From JAFAGX01 sp035624215 (GTDB taxonomy: Bacteria > Acidobacteriota > Terriglobia > Terriglobales > Acidobacteriaceae): 64,000 bases of DNA. Position numbers and translations under genes: made by a program. The stretch covers positions 1 through 64,000 of the forward strand of contig DASPRY010000129.1 of NCBI GenBank assembly GCA_035624215.1, read 5' to 3'. Below are positions 43,139 to 52,403 of this stretch, one piece after another. How positions within the stretch are numbered: the stretch's first letter is position 1; every line of letters starts with the position of its first letter. The notes below the pieces were generated by a model. It ran no database searches and was not told where the DNA came from. It saw only the letters and a list, made by a program, of their open reading frames with translations.

Positions 43139-45832
43139 ATGTCGGCTTTATACACCAAGAAGTCATCCATCTTTATTGTGGTCGCGTGCCTGGCTATAGG
43201 TGCCAATGCGCAGTCCGGCGGAAACTCAACAGCAGTCAACGGCACAGTTGTGGATCCCTCAGGCTCCGTGGTGGTAAATGCGAAGGTAGAGATTCATAAC
43301 CCGGTCAGCCAGTTCGACCGTACCACCAACACTGACACTGCTGGAAAATTCAGTTTTGCCAACGTGCCCTTTAACCCCTATCACCTCACCGTGAATGCGC
43401 CCGGGTTTGCGGCCTACGCGCAGGACATCGAGGTTCGTTCCAGCGTTCCGATAAACCTCAGCGTTGCCCTCGAGGTTAAAGTCTCTTCCGAAGTGGTCAC
43501 TGTTGAAAGTACGGCACAAGATCTGCTGGAGAATGAGCCCACGTTCCACACTGACGTGGATAAGGAGTTGTTCGACAAACTGCCTTTGGAAAGCGAATCT
43601 TCATCCGTAAGTTCGCTCGTGACCCTGGCCAGTCCGGGCATCGCCGCCGATTCGAACGGACTGTTCCATGGCCTGGGCGATCACGCCGAGAACTCGTTCT
43701 CCGTGGATGGCCAGCCAATCACCGATCAACAAAGCAAAGTTTTCTCCAACCAAATTCCGCTCGACTCTGTCCAGTCGATGGAAGTCATTTCCGGCGCCCC
43801 GCCGGCCGAATATGGGGATAAGACGAGCGTGGTGATCAACGTGACAACACGCTCGGGCCAGGGCATTACTACACCAACCGGTGCAATCACCACCTCTTAT
43901 GGCAGTTTCGGTTCCTCCAATGTTGCTTTCAATCTCGCCTATGGCGGACAGAACTGGGGCAATTTCATCGCGATCAGCGGCCTCAACACCGGCCGATTCC
44001 TGGATCCTCCCGAGTTCACCGTCATGCACGATAAAGGCAACCAGGAAAATGTGTTTGACCGTGTCGATTATCAGTTCTCTCCCGGCGATTCCCTGCATCT
44101 GAATGCAGGCTTCACTCGTTCCTGGTTCCAGACGCCAAATTCGTTCGATTCCGAGGATGCCACCCCTTGGAAGGGGGTGGTCGTGGATGATGGCGGAATC
44201 GGTCCCAACGGCCTTCCGGTTGGTCCGACCGACCAACGTTCCCAGATCAAAACCTTCAACATTGCTCCTTCCTGGACCCGTTTGATCAGCAACACCACCG
44301 TGTTCAGCTTGGGGGCTTACGTGCGGCGCGATCAATACAATTACTATCCCAGCGCCAATCCATTTGCCGATCTTGGCCCGGTTACTCTGCAAAGAGAAAC
44401 TGTCGGCCAGGGCCGGAATCTTACCAATGCTGGCCTGCGCTCCGACTTCTCGTACGTCAAAGGCATTCACAATTTGAAAGTCGGGGCGCAGTATGGCCAG
44501 ACGTTTCTAAATGAAAACGACAATTTGGGCATCGTGGATCCGACCTTGAACAATCCTGCAAGCCCAACTTTTGATCCCGCGCTCCTGCCTTACGACCTCA
44601 CGCGCGGCGGCCGCCTTTTCGCATTTAACGGACATACCGACGTCAAGGAACTGGCGCTCTATGTCGACGACGCGATTACAGCGGGCAATTGGAATTTCCG
44701 ACTGGGTGTGCGCGGCGATTTTTATAACGGTCTGACGACACACAGGGAGGGAGAGCCCCGCCTGGGGATTGCCTACAACCTCAAGAAGACCAACACCGTT
44801 CTTCGCGTTTCCTACGCGCGGGCCCTGGAAACGCCTTTTAATGAGAATCTGGTGCTTAGCAGTATCGGATGCAGCAACCCTGTGTTGAACCCGCTGCTGG
44901 GCTGCTCTTCTTTCGCGCTGACGCCGCTCAGTCCCGGTTGGCGAAATGAATTCCATGCCGGGATTCAGCAGGCTCTCGGAAGGTATGTTGTCGTCTCGGG
45001 CGAGTACATCTGGAAATACACGCACAATGGCTTCGATTTCAGCGTACTCGGAAATACCCCGATTACCTTTCCTGTGGAATGGGACCGCTCGAAGATTCCC
45101 GGATTTGCCGGTCGCGTAAGCGTGCCCAACTTGCATGGGTTCTCCGCGCTCATGGTGTTCTCCAGCGTGGCAGCGCGGTTCTTCACGCCCCAGGTCGGCG
45201 GTGCCGGAGCAACTCCTTCAGCTCCGACCGGAGTGTTTCGCATCGATCACGACGAGCATTTCAATCAGACGACGCACTTGCAATACCAGCCCTGGAAGAA
45301 TGGACCCTGGGTTGGTTTCAATTGGCGGTATGACAGCGGTCTGGTGGCCGGTGCTGCGCCGTGTTACGGGGTGAACGTCAATGTCCCGCCATATAATGAT
45401 TGCCCCGGGTCAGTGCTCATCAACGGCGTGCCCAACGTGTCGATGATCGCCCCGAATGTCGCGGGTCTGCCTCTGAGCGCCGATCAGGAGTTTGAAGCCG
45501 GCTTCTTTTGCGGAACTCAGCGCGCGACCCCGACCCACGCCTTGCCTTTTAACTGCCCGGCATCGGAGTTCGGTTCCACTCTCATCCGAGTACCCGCACC
45601 CGGAACCGAAAATGACGACAAAAATCCGCCCCGCATCGCTCCGCGCCATTTATTCGATCTCTCCATCGGCGACGATAACTTGTTTCACGGTGACAAATAC
45701 AAGTGGAGCGCACAATTCACGGTGATCAACCTGGCGAACAATTACCAGCTCTACAACTTCCTCTCAACTTTCAGCGGCACGCACTACGTTACCCCGCGTA
45801 CCTTGACAGCGCAGATCGGATTTAACTTCTGA
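43139..45832 (+). CDS. TonB-dependent receptor with carboxypeptidase-regulatory-like N-domain
   Basis: The 897 residues start at ATG 43139 after GGAGGAATC, with a signal peptide ending near AIGANAQ. An N-terminal carboxypeptidase regulatory-like beta domain (about 25-110) has NGTVVDPSGSVVVNAKVEI and AGKFSFANVPFNPYHL. A plug domain with DGQPITDQQSK follows, then a long beta barrel whose last residue is aromatic (QIGFNF), the outer-membrane assembly signal. It imports an unknown ligand using TonB energy. Acidobacteriota have many such receptors. The small His/Cys-rich gene upstream hints at a metal or metal complex. Confidence 0.92.
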   Translation: MSALYTKKSSIFIVVACLAIGANAQSGGNSTAVNGTVVDPSGSVVVNAKVEIHNPVSQFDRTTNTDTAGKFSFANVPFNPYHLTVNAPGFAAYAQDIEVRSSVPINLSVALEVKVSSEVVTVESTAQDLLENEPTFHTDVDKELFDKLPLESESSSVSSLVTLASPGIAADSNGLFHGLGDHAENSFSVDGQPITDQQSKVFSNQIPLDSVQSMEVISGAPPAEYGDKTSVVINVTTRSGQGITTPTGAITTSYGSFGSSNVAFNLAYGGQNWGNFIAISGLNTGRFLDPPEFTVMHDKGNQENVFDRVDYQFSPGDSLHLNAGFTRSWFQTPNSFDSEDATPWKGVVVDDGGIGPNGLPVGPTDQRSQIKTFNIAPSWTRLISNTTVFSLGAYVRRDQYNYYPSANPFADLGPVTLQRETVGQGRNLTNAGLRSDFSYVKGIHNLKVGAQYGQTFLNENDNLGIVDPTLNNPASPTFDPALLPYDLTRGGRLFAFNGHTDVKELALYVDDAITAGNWNFRLGVRGDFYNGLTTHREGEPRLGIAYNLKKTNTVLRVSYARALETPFNENLVLSSIGCSNPVLNPLLGCSSFALTPLSPGWRNEFHAGIQQALGRYVVVSGEYIWKYTHNGFDFSVLGNTPITFPVEWDRSKIPGFAGRVSVPNLHGFSALMVFSSVAARFFTPQVGGAGATPSAPTGVFRIDHDEHFNQTTHLQYQPWKNGPWVGFNWRYDSGLVAGAAPCYGVNVNVPPYNDCPGSVLINGVPNVSMIAPNVAGLPLSADQEFEAGFFCGTQRATPTHALPFNCPASEFGSTLIRVPAPGTENDDKNPPRIAPRHLFDLSIGDDNLFHGDKYKWSAQFTVINLANNYQLYNFLSTFSGTHYVTPRTLTAQIGFNF

Positions 45833-45913
45833 GCTGAGACATTGTCGCTTAAATGAGAACGGCCGGAGGAGGAGTTTCCGGCCGTTCTCGCCCAGGGGAA
45901 GGAACAACATTCC

Positions 45914-46632
45914 CTACGAGACAAGTGCTTCCAGCGCCATTCGATTCTGGATCACCAGGGTCGAACCATCCAGGCGAATGAATTCCTTTTTTTTCAGTTC
46001 GCCAATTAATCGGGTTACCGTTTCCCGTGACGATCCGATCATCTGCGCCATCTCCTCATGCGTCAGAGCAGGGCGAATGCGGATCTCGCGCGATTGCCTT
46101 GAAGCGTCGGTCAGCGGCATCCAGGACAGCAGCAGACGGGCCAACTTGCCGGCCGAGGAACGAGCCAGGATCAAGTCGTGGATGTCACGGTAAGCCGATT
46201 GAAATTCCTGGCTAAGAGCTAACGACGAGCGAAGCCCTAACTCCCCGCTTTTCTCCATCCGCTCGATCAGGGCCGCGCGTTCAATAAAATTCACCTGGCA
46301 TGGTTCGGTAGTCTCCGCCGTCACCTCGAAGGGCTGACCGGAAATCCCTGCACTCAAACCCAACACTTCCCCGGCTTGCGCGATCCGCAGGATCAGAACC
46401 TTGCCTTCTCGCGAAGTTGTGGATAGCTTAACTTTGCCGGAGCATAGCACGTAGACTCCTCGTGCCCTTGGCCTTCGACAAAAAGCAGCGCCCCGCCCGG
46501 ATAGGTCGTAATATGACTGGCTTCCCCGACGGATTTCAAACTGTTTGGTGAGAGCGCGCAGAACCAATGGGTCTTCCGCAGGTTGCAGGTCACGCAACTC
46601 TCAACCACTTCCATCCCATAGGGCGCAGTCAC
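45914..46632 (-). pseudogene. Crp/Fnr-family regulator interrupted by a frameshift
   Basis: Two frames must be joined to read the gene. From a GTG at 46632 the first frame gives VTAPYGMEVVESCVTCNLRK, then FCALSPNSLK and GALLFVEGQ. The second frame then gives ARGVYVLCSGKVKL, ending with the wHTH (LTHEEMAQMIGSSRETVTRLIGEL) at 45914. The break is at the short CCC run 46465-46467 (GGG on the coding strand). Adding one G there would restore the frame, with the expected spacing after EGQ. The N-terminal CVTC plus a third cysteine eight residues on, and a cysteine in EPCQVNF, are FNR-like. It may be a true pseudogene or a sequencing error in a homopolymer. Confidence 0.75.
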
Positions 46633-46884
46633 GTTGCGCAACTGCTGGTAGGCTGCGTCCTTGCTCTGGGCACAATTGGTGGTTTGTCGGCGGAGCCGCG
46701 CCTTGGCTCGTCGGAGATCGCGCTTCAGGATGCGGCCGTGTTCCGTGTGTGCCAGCAACTCGGCCGCACGCGCCCGCGTCTCCCCGTCGGCCCAGCGCAG
46801 CAGGTACAACAGTTCCCAACCCGCAGCAGGCTCTCTTTCAAAATGCCACCTGGTTCCTAAACGAAACAGATACAAGGAATCCAT
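46633..46884 (-). other. In-frame coding-like stretch upstream of the Crp/Fnr gene
   Basis: The same frame as the first part of the Crp/Fnr gene stays open upstream to at least 46884. It encodes MDSLYLFRLGTRWHFE and WELLYLLRWADGETRARAAE, a helix-like, well-composed sequence with many charged residues. It could be a small separate protein whose stop codon has been lost, or an N-terminal extension of the regulator. There is no good ribosome-binding site at the ATG at 46884. I do not recognise it. Confidence 0.35.
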
Positions 46885-47388
46885 GCCCGAATCTTGACCA
46901 TCGCCATGCTGTGGTGAGTCCCAGTCGCGTGGAGACTGTGGCCAGTGGTTGCGATGCGAAACACTATGCGTAGCCGCCTGCCCAGAAAACTCCGCCATGT
47001 CTTTAATACGCCCGTCCGATGTGTTCCGCCTGGCAATCCGGTTCTGCCAAAATGCGGTTTGAGCGGCCGAAAATTGCTGCTCCAAACAGTGGTGGTAGTT
47101 TGGCATGATCGTTGGAACCTTTTTTTGCCAGCCGGTGCAAAGCCTGCTTGTGGAAATTCAAAATCTCGCAGAACTAAGCTCGGTGGTTCTTGCAAAATTC
47201 ACAGCGACGAAGTCGTGGTGTCGGCAAGAACAGTGCCAAAGCGGAACTAATGGCTAAGTTGTGGAAAAAACGAAGCAGGGCCTCACCGAGAAAGACCTGG
47301 CTGCTGGCCAGTGCTGACGACCCTGCGGCAGAATGCCGAAGCTTCGTCACCCAGGTTTGAGTGCCGACTCATCACGAACTGGATTTTT
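46885..47388. other. About 500 bases between the sigma-54 activator and the Crp/Fnr region
   Basis: The stretch has no convincing long gene. A 36-codon frame (ATG 47250, +, starting MAKLWKKRSRASPRKTWL) is noted but lacks a good ribosome-binding site. A hairpin and T-run reading leftward at 47265-47326 probably ends the sigma-54 activator transcript. Confidence 0.4.
47265..47326 (-). terminator. Possible terminator after the sigma-54 activator gene
   Basis: On the minus strand GCAGGG (47321-47326) pairs with CCCTGC (47275-47280), with inner pairing CTGG/CCAG, and the sequence ends TTCGTTTTTT. The stem is short and the loop long, so this is a weak call. Confidence 0.4.
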
Positions 47389-49356
47389 TTAATTCTGATA
47401 TTCTTCCCGCGTAATTCCTAGTTTCTGCATTCGGGATTGGAGGGTCGTGCGCTTCATTCCAAGTCGTGCGGCCGCTCCGTGCATGCCCGCAATCACCCCG
47501 CCGGTTTCGCGTAACACGCGAAGAATATGTTCCCTCTCCAGGGCTTCGAGGGTTGCGTCACGTGGGTGAGTATCGATTTCCGTGCGCAACTCCGCCAGAG
47601 GTATGCTCAAAGTGCTGCCTTGGGTCAGAATGACCGAACGTTCCATGAAGTTCTCCAGTTCTCTCACGTTCCCCGGCCATATCCAGGTTTGGAGAGCGCG
47701 CATAGCCTCCTCAGGGATAGCTTCTATCTGTTTATTCATTCGTTTGGCGAATTTCTGCACGAAATAACGCACCAGCAACGGAATGTCTTTACTGCGCTCC
47801 CGCAATGCGGGAAGCCGGACGGGAAAGACATGAAGCCTGTAGAAAAGATCACTGCGGAACTCGTGAGCATTCACACTCTTGGCCAAGTCCCGGTTGGTAG
47901 CAGCAATCAGTCGGATATCCACTCTCGTCGTCCGGGTACTTCCCAGACGCTCGAATTCCTGATCTTGCAGCACCCGCAAGAGCTTGGGCTGCAACTCCAG
48001 CGGAATTTCTCCGACTTCGTCCAGGAACAGCGTTCCTTTGTCGGCCAGTTCCAATCGCCCGATCTTCTGGCTGATAGCTCCTGTAAACGCACCTTTCTCA
48101 TGTCCGAAGAGTTCGCTTTCCAGCAAACCGGTGGGGATCGCGGCGCAATTGAGTTTGATAAAGTTCGCCTCCTTTCGCGAACTCAAGCGGTGAATAGCGC
48201 GGGCAATCAACTCCTTCCCGGTGCCTGTTTCCCCTAGAATCAGCACGGTGGCATCACTCGAAGCGACGGTGTGTACTTGCGCCAGAACCCGCTGCAACGC
48301 GGGGCTCTCTCCAATGATGTCCTCAAATCCGTGCGCCGAGCGAACTTCATCCTGCAGAAAGAGCTTTTCCTTGTTGAGCTTTTGCGTCAGTTCCTTGATT
48401 TCGCGATATGCCGCGGCATTGTCCAGCGCCAGCGTCACTTGCGCGGCCACCTGCTTAAGAAAAGGGATCTCATCGGGGGCAAATGCCTTATCTTCCTTGC
48501 GCCCGAAACTCAAAGTGCCCAACGTACCCGTTCTTGAAATCAGAGGGAGCAGACACAAAGACTGAAAACCTGCTCGCAGAAATGCCTCGATAGTGGCAGA
48601 CTCGCTGGCTTCAAGGCTCTCGTGGTCGTGCAGCCTCACTTCCCCGTGCAGAAAGGTGGGACCATACGCGGCATCACTGGCGGCCACAATTATGTCATTA
48701 CTCTCCAGGCGAAACGAATTGTAGAGGGGATGTACACGCAGGCGCTGTATGTTTTTGTCATAAAGCGCGATGCTGCTGAAATCGTGCGGAACAACTTGTT
48801 TCACGAAGACAGAAACTGCCGGAAGTAATTCTTCGTCATCCAGAGTCGATATCATTCTTCCGCTAAACTCGAGCAGTGCTTCCAAACGCTCGTCAGGGTG
48901 AAAGTTTGCGTTCGATGTCTCCTGTAACTTCTTCTGCTCGGTTACTTCCACAATAACCGCTGCAACCTGGCAGACTTTTTCCTCAGAATCCCGGATTGGG
49001 AGAAGACTGATCAGCCAGTACCCCATCTCCGTTCGAGTCGTTAATTTGAAGGCAAATTCAAACCACATTGCTTTGCCGGTGAGAAGAACGTTCTGTGCCG
49101 CGGATTCGATCGCTTCCGCAGCATCGCCAAGAATGTCTCGGACGGTTTTGCCGAGATGCGCCTCAGGGGGATGGCCATTCAGCGAGGCCAGAGCATTGTT
49201 AATGGCAACGTACCGCAGTTGGCTGTCGAGGATAGCAAACCCGACATTAGGCGAATCAAAACACCTGCGCAACGACTCAGCGCTCAGAGAGGAACAGCCA
49301 TCCTCTTGCGCCCCCCCAAATAACTTAAAGTCCTCGCTTTTGCAAACAAACTCCAT
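47389..49356 (-). CDS. Sigma-54-dependent activator with PAS and GAF sensor domains
   Basis: I take ATG 49356 (MEFVCKSEDFKL) as start; an upstream ATG at 49401 would add 15 residues. The 655-residue product has a PAS domain (about 30-145, VGFAILDSQLRYVAINNA), a GAF domain (about 165-320), and a sigma-54 AAA+ domain with Walker A GETGTGKE, the sigma-54-contact loop GAFTGA and Walker B GTLFLDEVGEIP. A Fis-type HTH ends the protein (GMHGAAARLGMKRTTLQSRM). It activates RpoN promoters in response to a small molecule or redox signal, resembling FhlA/NorR. No REC domain is present. No target operon is evident next to it. Confidence 0.92.
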   Translation of the reverse strand: MEFVCKSEDFKLFGGAQEDGCSSLSAESLRRCFDSPNVGFAILDSQLRYVAINNALASLNGHPPEAHLGKTVRDILGDAAEAIESAAQNVLLTGKAMWFEFAFKLTTRTEMGYWLISLLPIRDSEEKVCQVAAVIVEVTEQKKLQETSNANFHPDERLEALLEFSGRMISTLDDEELLPAVSVFVKQVVPHDFSSIALYDKNIQRLRVHPLYNSFRLESNDIIVAASDAAYGPTFLHGEVRLHDHESLEASESATIEAFLRAGFQSLCLLPLISRTGTLGTLSFGRKEDKAFAPDEIPFLKQVAAQVTLALDNAAAYREIKELTQKLNKEKLFLQDEVRSAHGFEDIIGESPALQRVLAQVHTVASSDATVLILGETGTGKELIARAIHRLSSRKEANFIKLNCAAIPTGLLESELFGHEKGAFTGAISQKIGRLELADKGTLFLDEVGEIPLELQPKLLRVLQDQEFERLGSTRTTRVDIRLIAATNRDLAKSVNAHEFRSDLFYRLHVFPVRLPALRERSKDIPLLVRYFVQKFAKRMNKQIEAIPEEAMRALQTWIWPGNVRELENFMERSVILTQGSTLSIPLAELRTEIDTHPRDATLEALEREHILRVLRETGGVIAGMHGAAARLGMKRTTLQSRMQKLGITREEYQN

Positions 49357-49741
49357 AGATCTCTCTGGGGAGCGGCACCGAGCCGAGAGGATGCGCTTCA
49401 TCCTGGCCCGGGCGATTGCCGCCTCGCGCCGTTACGAATAAAGCTGTTCTGTTGTCTATTGCTAAGTTAAGAGGGATCGCGAAAGCAGGCTTTCCTGGCA
49501 GAAAAGTAGCGGGAGAGCACTGACACCACAGCAATGCCGGATCTGAGAACACCTTCCAGACCCGGTGCATGCCTTTGCCCAGTCGCGAAGTGGCTGACAC
49601 GGACATTTGCTACGAGCCCCGAAGGTGCTGCCCCCCCTCGTGCAAACCTTCCCGTGACAGTCGGCATTATAGGCCAACCAATTCTTTAAGCAAGGATTTT
49701 CGTTAGTTTGGTGCCTTGTTTTCAGTCACTTGTTCACTTTG
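49357..49741. other. About 385 bases between divergent genes
   Basis: I see no gene in this interval. Short overlapping frames on the minus strand (49325-49677) have no family resemblance. A sigma-70-like promoter for the rightward gene follows at 49742. Confidence 0.4.
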
Positions 49742-49770
49742 TTTACAAAATCGATATAGTTTCCTATACC
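49742..49770 (+). promoter_or_regulatory. Candidate sigma-70 promoter (TTTACA-N17-TATACC)
   Basis: TTTACA at 49742-49747 and TATACC at 49765-49770 are separated by 17 bases, with the start codon of the next gene 47 bases further on. The spacer and -10 contain TATAG-TTTC-CTATA, a small palindrome that could be an operator. Confidence 0.45.
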
Positions 49771-49817
49771 GGGAATTTTGCCTCCGAAAGGTACGATTTT
49801 CTCGCTATCATGGAGGC

Positions 49818-50165
49818 ATGGCTCGCGGCTGGGAAAGCAAGTCAGTCGAAGAGCAGCAGGCCCAGGCTTCACTGCCCTCAAACAAAGTTGGTCTTCCACT
49901 CAGTCCGGAACAGCGGAAAGAGCAACGGACCAGGCAGGGACTAATCTTGGCTCGCGCCCGAGTCTTGCAGCAACTGGAGGCGCTTTGCGCGCGTGAGCAA
50001 GCCAGGCGAACGGCACCCCGAAGTCCTGAGCCCAGCGAAGGATATCCAGAACTGGCGGAAGTGCCGGGAAGTGACGAACTTGAAGCGGCCCATGACTCCC
50101 GCTATCGTGACATGCTCCAGAAAGCCTTGGCAGACCTTGACGCCAGGCTTGCCCGGCTGGGCTAA
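49818..50165 (+). CDS. Conserved small protein of unknown function
   Basis: Starting at ATG 49818 the product is 115 residues, beginning MARGWESKSVEEQQ. I recall this N-terminus from other Acidobacteriota, where it also opens a small charged helical protein. The rest has SPEQRKEQRTRQGLILARARVL and a C-terminal YRDMLQKALADLDARLARL, both amphipathic helices. It is probably all helical, with no membrane segment. An earlier in-frame start at 49716 has no ribosome-binding site. purS follows 53 bases later. Confidence 0.75.
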   Translation: MARGWESKSVEEQQAQASLPSNKVGLPLSPEQRKEQRTRQGLILARARVLQQLEALCAREQARRTAPRSPEPSEGYPELAEVPGSDELEAAHDSRYRDMLQKALADLDARLARLG

Positions 50166-50218
50166 GGCTTTGGTGGCCTGAACCCTGGACTGCCTGAAGT
50201 ATAATGGCAGAATCCCCC

Positions 50219-50464
50219 ATGAAAGCTCTGGTCTATGTTTCACTAAAAAAGAGCGTTCTGGACCCCCAGGGAAAGACTATTCAGGGCGCCCTCAGGAAGA
50301 TGGGTTATAAAGGGTTGGAGGAAGTTCGCCAGGGCAAGTTTTTTGAGATCACGCTGGACGGGGGCTTAAGCCGCTCGGAAGCGGAAGTCGAAGTCAGTCG
50401 CATCGCCAGCGAAGTCCTCACCAATCCGGTGATTGAAGAGTTTCGCTTTACAGTTGAAGATTGA
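50219..50464 (+). CDS. purS: Phosphoribosylformylglycinamidine synthase subunit PurS
   Basis: From ATG 50219 the product is 81 residues, the usual PurS length: MKALVYVSLKKSVLDPQGKT, GYKGLEEVRQGKFFEI and a C-terminal VIEEFRFTVED. A start at 50204 would add five residues. PurS joins PurQ to PurL in the fourth step of purine synthesis. In most operons purQ and purL follow; here glmS does, so those genes must lie elsewhere. purB begins near the right end of the window. Confidence 0.93.
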   Translation: MKALVYVSLKKSVLDPQGKTIQGALRKMGYKGLEEVRQGKFFEITLDGGLSRSEAEVEVSRIASEVLTNPVIEEFRFTVED

Positions 50465-50528
50465 CCTCTATCAGTCATACAAGTTGCCAATCATTCGGTT
50501 CCCCCACCGACAACAGGAGTAGCACCCT

Positions 50529-52403
50529 ATGTGCGGAATAGTGGGATATGTGGGTAAAAAGCAAGTCGTGCCTGTGATCATTGAGGGGCTGAGGCGGCTC
50601 GAGTACCGCGGCTACGATTCGGCCGGCATCGCAGTCTGCGGTAACGGCGAAGGTCTGCAGGTGCGCCGGGCCGAAGGGAAGTTGCGCAACCTTGAAGAAG
50701 TGATTCGTCTCAAACCTCTGGACGGTACCTATGGCATAGGGCACACCCGTTGGGCAACTCATGGCCGCCCCACGGAGGAGAATGCGCACCCGCATCGTGA
50801 CTGCACCGGCCGGCTGGTAGTTGTGCACAACGGCATCATTGAGAATTATGTTCCGCTCAAGCGAAAGCTGATCGAAGAAGGTCACAAGTTCACCACCGAA
50901 ACCGATACGGAAGTCATCGCTCATCTGGTGGAGAAGCATTTCCTGAAAACTGGCAATGGCCACCGTCCCTCGCTGGAGGAAGCGGTTCGCCGGACGGTGC
51001 GCGAACTGAGCGGCGTATTTGCCCTGGCCGTTTTGGCTGTAGACGAACCCAACAAAATTGTTGCCGCGCGCAATGGCCCTCCCGCGGTTATTGGCTTGGG
51101 CAAGGATGAATATTTCGTTGCCTCGGATGTGCCAGCCATTCTTTACCACACCCGTGATCTTTTTTTCCTTGGCGATGGCGATTTGGCGGTGATTACGCGC
51201 GAAGGTGTGCAGCTCACGGATTTCGATGGTCGCCCCGTTGTGCGCCAGGTTCAGCACGTCACCTGGGACCCGATCATGGCGGAAAAGGGCGGCTTCAAGC
51301 ATTTCATGCTCAAAGAGATTTATGAGCAGCCCCGGTCAGTGCGCGACACCACGCTGGGCCGAATCTCGCAGGAAACCGGCCACGTTTTTCTCGATGAGAT
51401 GGAGATCAGCGAAGCCGAATTCAAGAACGCCAAGAAAATCAACATTGCGGCGTGCGGAACCAGTTGGCATGCAGCGCAGGCGGGAAAGTTCATGATCGAA
51501 CGCCTGGCACGAGTCCCGGTTGAAGTTGATTACGCAAGCGAGTGGCGGTACCGCGACCCCATCATCCAACCGGATACGCTCACCATGCTGATTTCGCAGT
51601 CGGGCGAAACTGCCGACACCATCGCAGCCCAGCGGGAAGCCAAAGCCAAAGGATCGAAAACGCTGGCGATATGCAACGTGGTGGGCTCGATGATTACGCG
51701 TGAAGCGGCGGGCACGATCTACACCCACGCCGGCCCGGAAATCGGAGTGGCTTCCACCAAGGCCTTCACCGGCCAGCTCACGGCGCTGTATTTGTTCGCG
51801 CTATATCTGGCCGAGGTGCGTGGAACGATCAGTGACGAACAAGCCCGGACTGCCGTTCAGGAACTGACACGAATTCCGGGGAAGCTCGAGCACTTGCTTA
51901 CTCGCGACGAAGAAACCGAAGCCTTGGCCAAGGAATACATGCGCGCGCAGGATTTTTTGTTCCTGGGACGCGGCATTCACTATCCGATTGCGCTCGAAGG
52001 CGCGCTGAAGCTGAAAGAAATTTCGTACATCCACGCCGAAGGCTATCCGGCGGGCGAGATGAAGCATGGACCGAACGCGCTGATTGATGAAGACCTGCCG
52101 GTTGTGATTATCGCAACGCGCGATGAGGGCGATGAGCTTTCCAGACTGCGTTACGAGAAAACTATTTCCAACCTGAAGGAAGTGAAAGCGCGCTCGGGCA
52201 AAGTCATCGCTCTCGCGACCGAAGGCGACAATGACATTAAAGAGTCCGCCGACCACGTGCTTTACGTTCCGCCTGCGCCGGACGAGCTATCGCCGATTCT
52301 GGAGATCGTGCCGCTGCAACTGCTGGCTTATCATATAGCGGTAAGAAGGGGTTGCGATGTGGATCAGCCCCGGAATCTGGCGAAGTCGGTCACGGTGGAA
52401 TAG
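50529..52403 (+). CDS. glmS: Glutamine-fructose-6-phosphate aminotransferase (isomerizing)
   Basis: The 624 residues are full length. The N-terminal cysteine nucleophile follows the start Met (MCGIVGYVGKKQ), with the RYDSAG-type RRLEYRGYDSAGIAV and HTRWATHGRP of the glutaminase domain. Two SIS domains follow (VDYASEWRYRDP, ISQSGETADT, AEGYPAGEMKHGPNALI), and the end is the family's NLAKSVTVE. It makes glucosamine-6-phosphate for cell-wall precursors. CAGGAG precedes the ATG. No glmS ribozyme is visible upstream. The last 22 codons are repeated just downstream. Confidence 0.96.
   Translation: MCGIVGYVGKKQVVPVIIEGLRRLEYRGYDSAGIAVCGNGEGLQVRRAEGKLRNLEEVIRLKPLDGTYGIGHTRWATHGRPTEENAHPHRDCTGRLVVVHNGIIENYVPLKRKLIEEGHKFTTETDTEVIAHLVEKHFLKTGNGHRPSLEEAVRRTVRELSGVFALAVLAVDEPNKIVAARNGPPAVIGLGKDEYFVASDVPAILYHTRDLFFLGDGDLAVITREGVQLTDFDGRPVVRQVQHVTWDPIMAEKGGFKHFMLKEIYEQPRSVRDTTLGRISQETGHVFLDEMEISEAEFKNAKKINIAACGTSWHAAQAGKFMIERLARVPVEVDYASEWRYRDPIIQPDTLTMLISQSGETADTIAAQREAKAKGSKTLAICNVVGSMITREAAGTIYTHAGPEIGVASTKAFTGQLTALYLFALYLAEVRGTISDEQARTAVQELTRIPGKLEHLLTRDEETEALAKEYMRAQDFLFLGRGIHYPIALEGALKLKEISYIHAEGYPAGEMKHGPNALIDEDLPVVIIATRDEGDELSRLRYEKTISNLKEVKARSGKVIALATEGDNDIKESADHVLYVPPAPDELSPILEIVPLQLLAYHIAVRRGCDVDQPRNLAKSVTVE

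Noticed and set aside
43601..44470. Minus-strand frame opposite the TonB receptor
   Set aside because: No recognisable domain, and the receptor frame is strong.
47101..47119. TGGCAT-N5-TTGGA resembling a sigma-54 promoter
   Set aside because: The -12 element has GG in place of GC, and no gene runs rightward from it.
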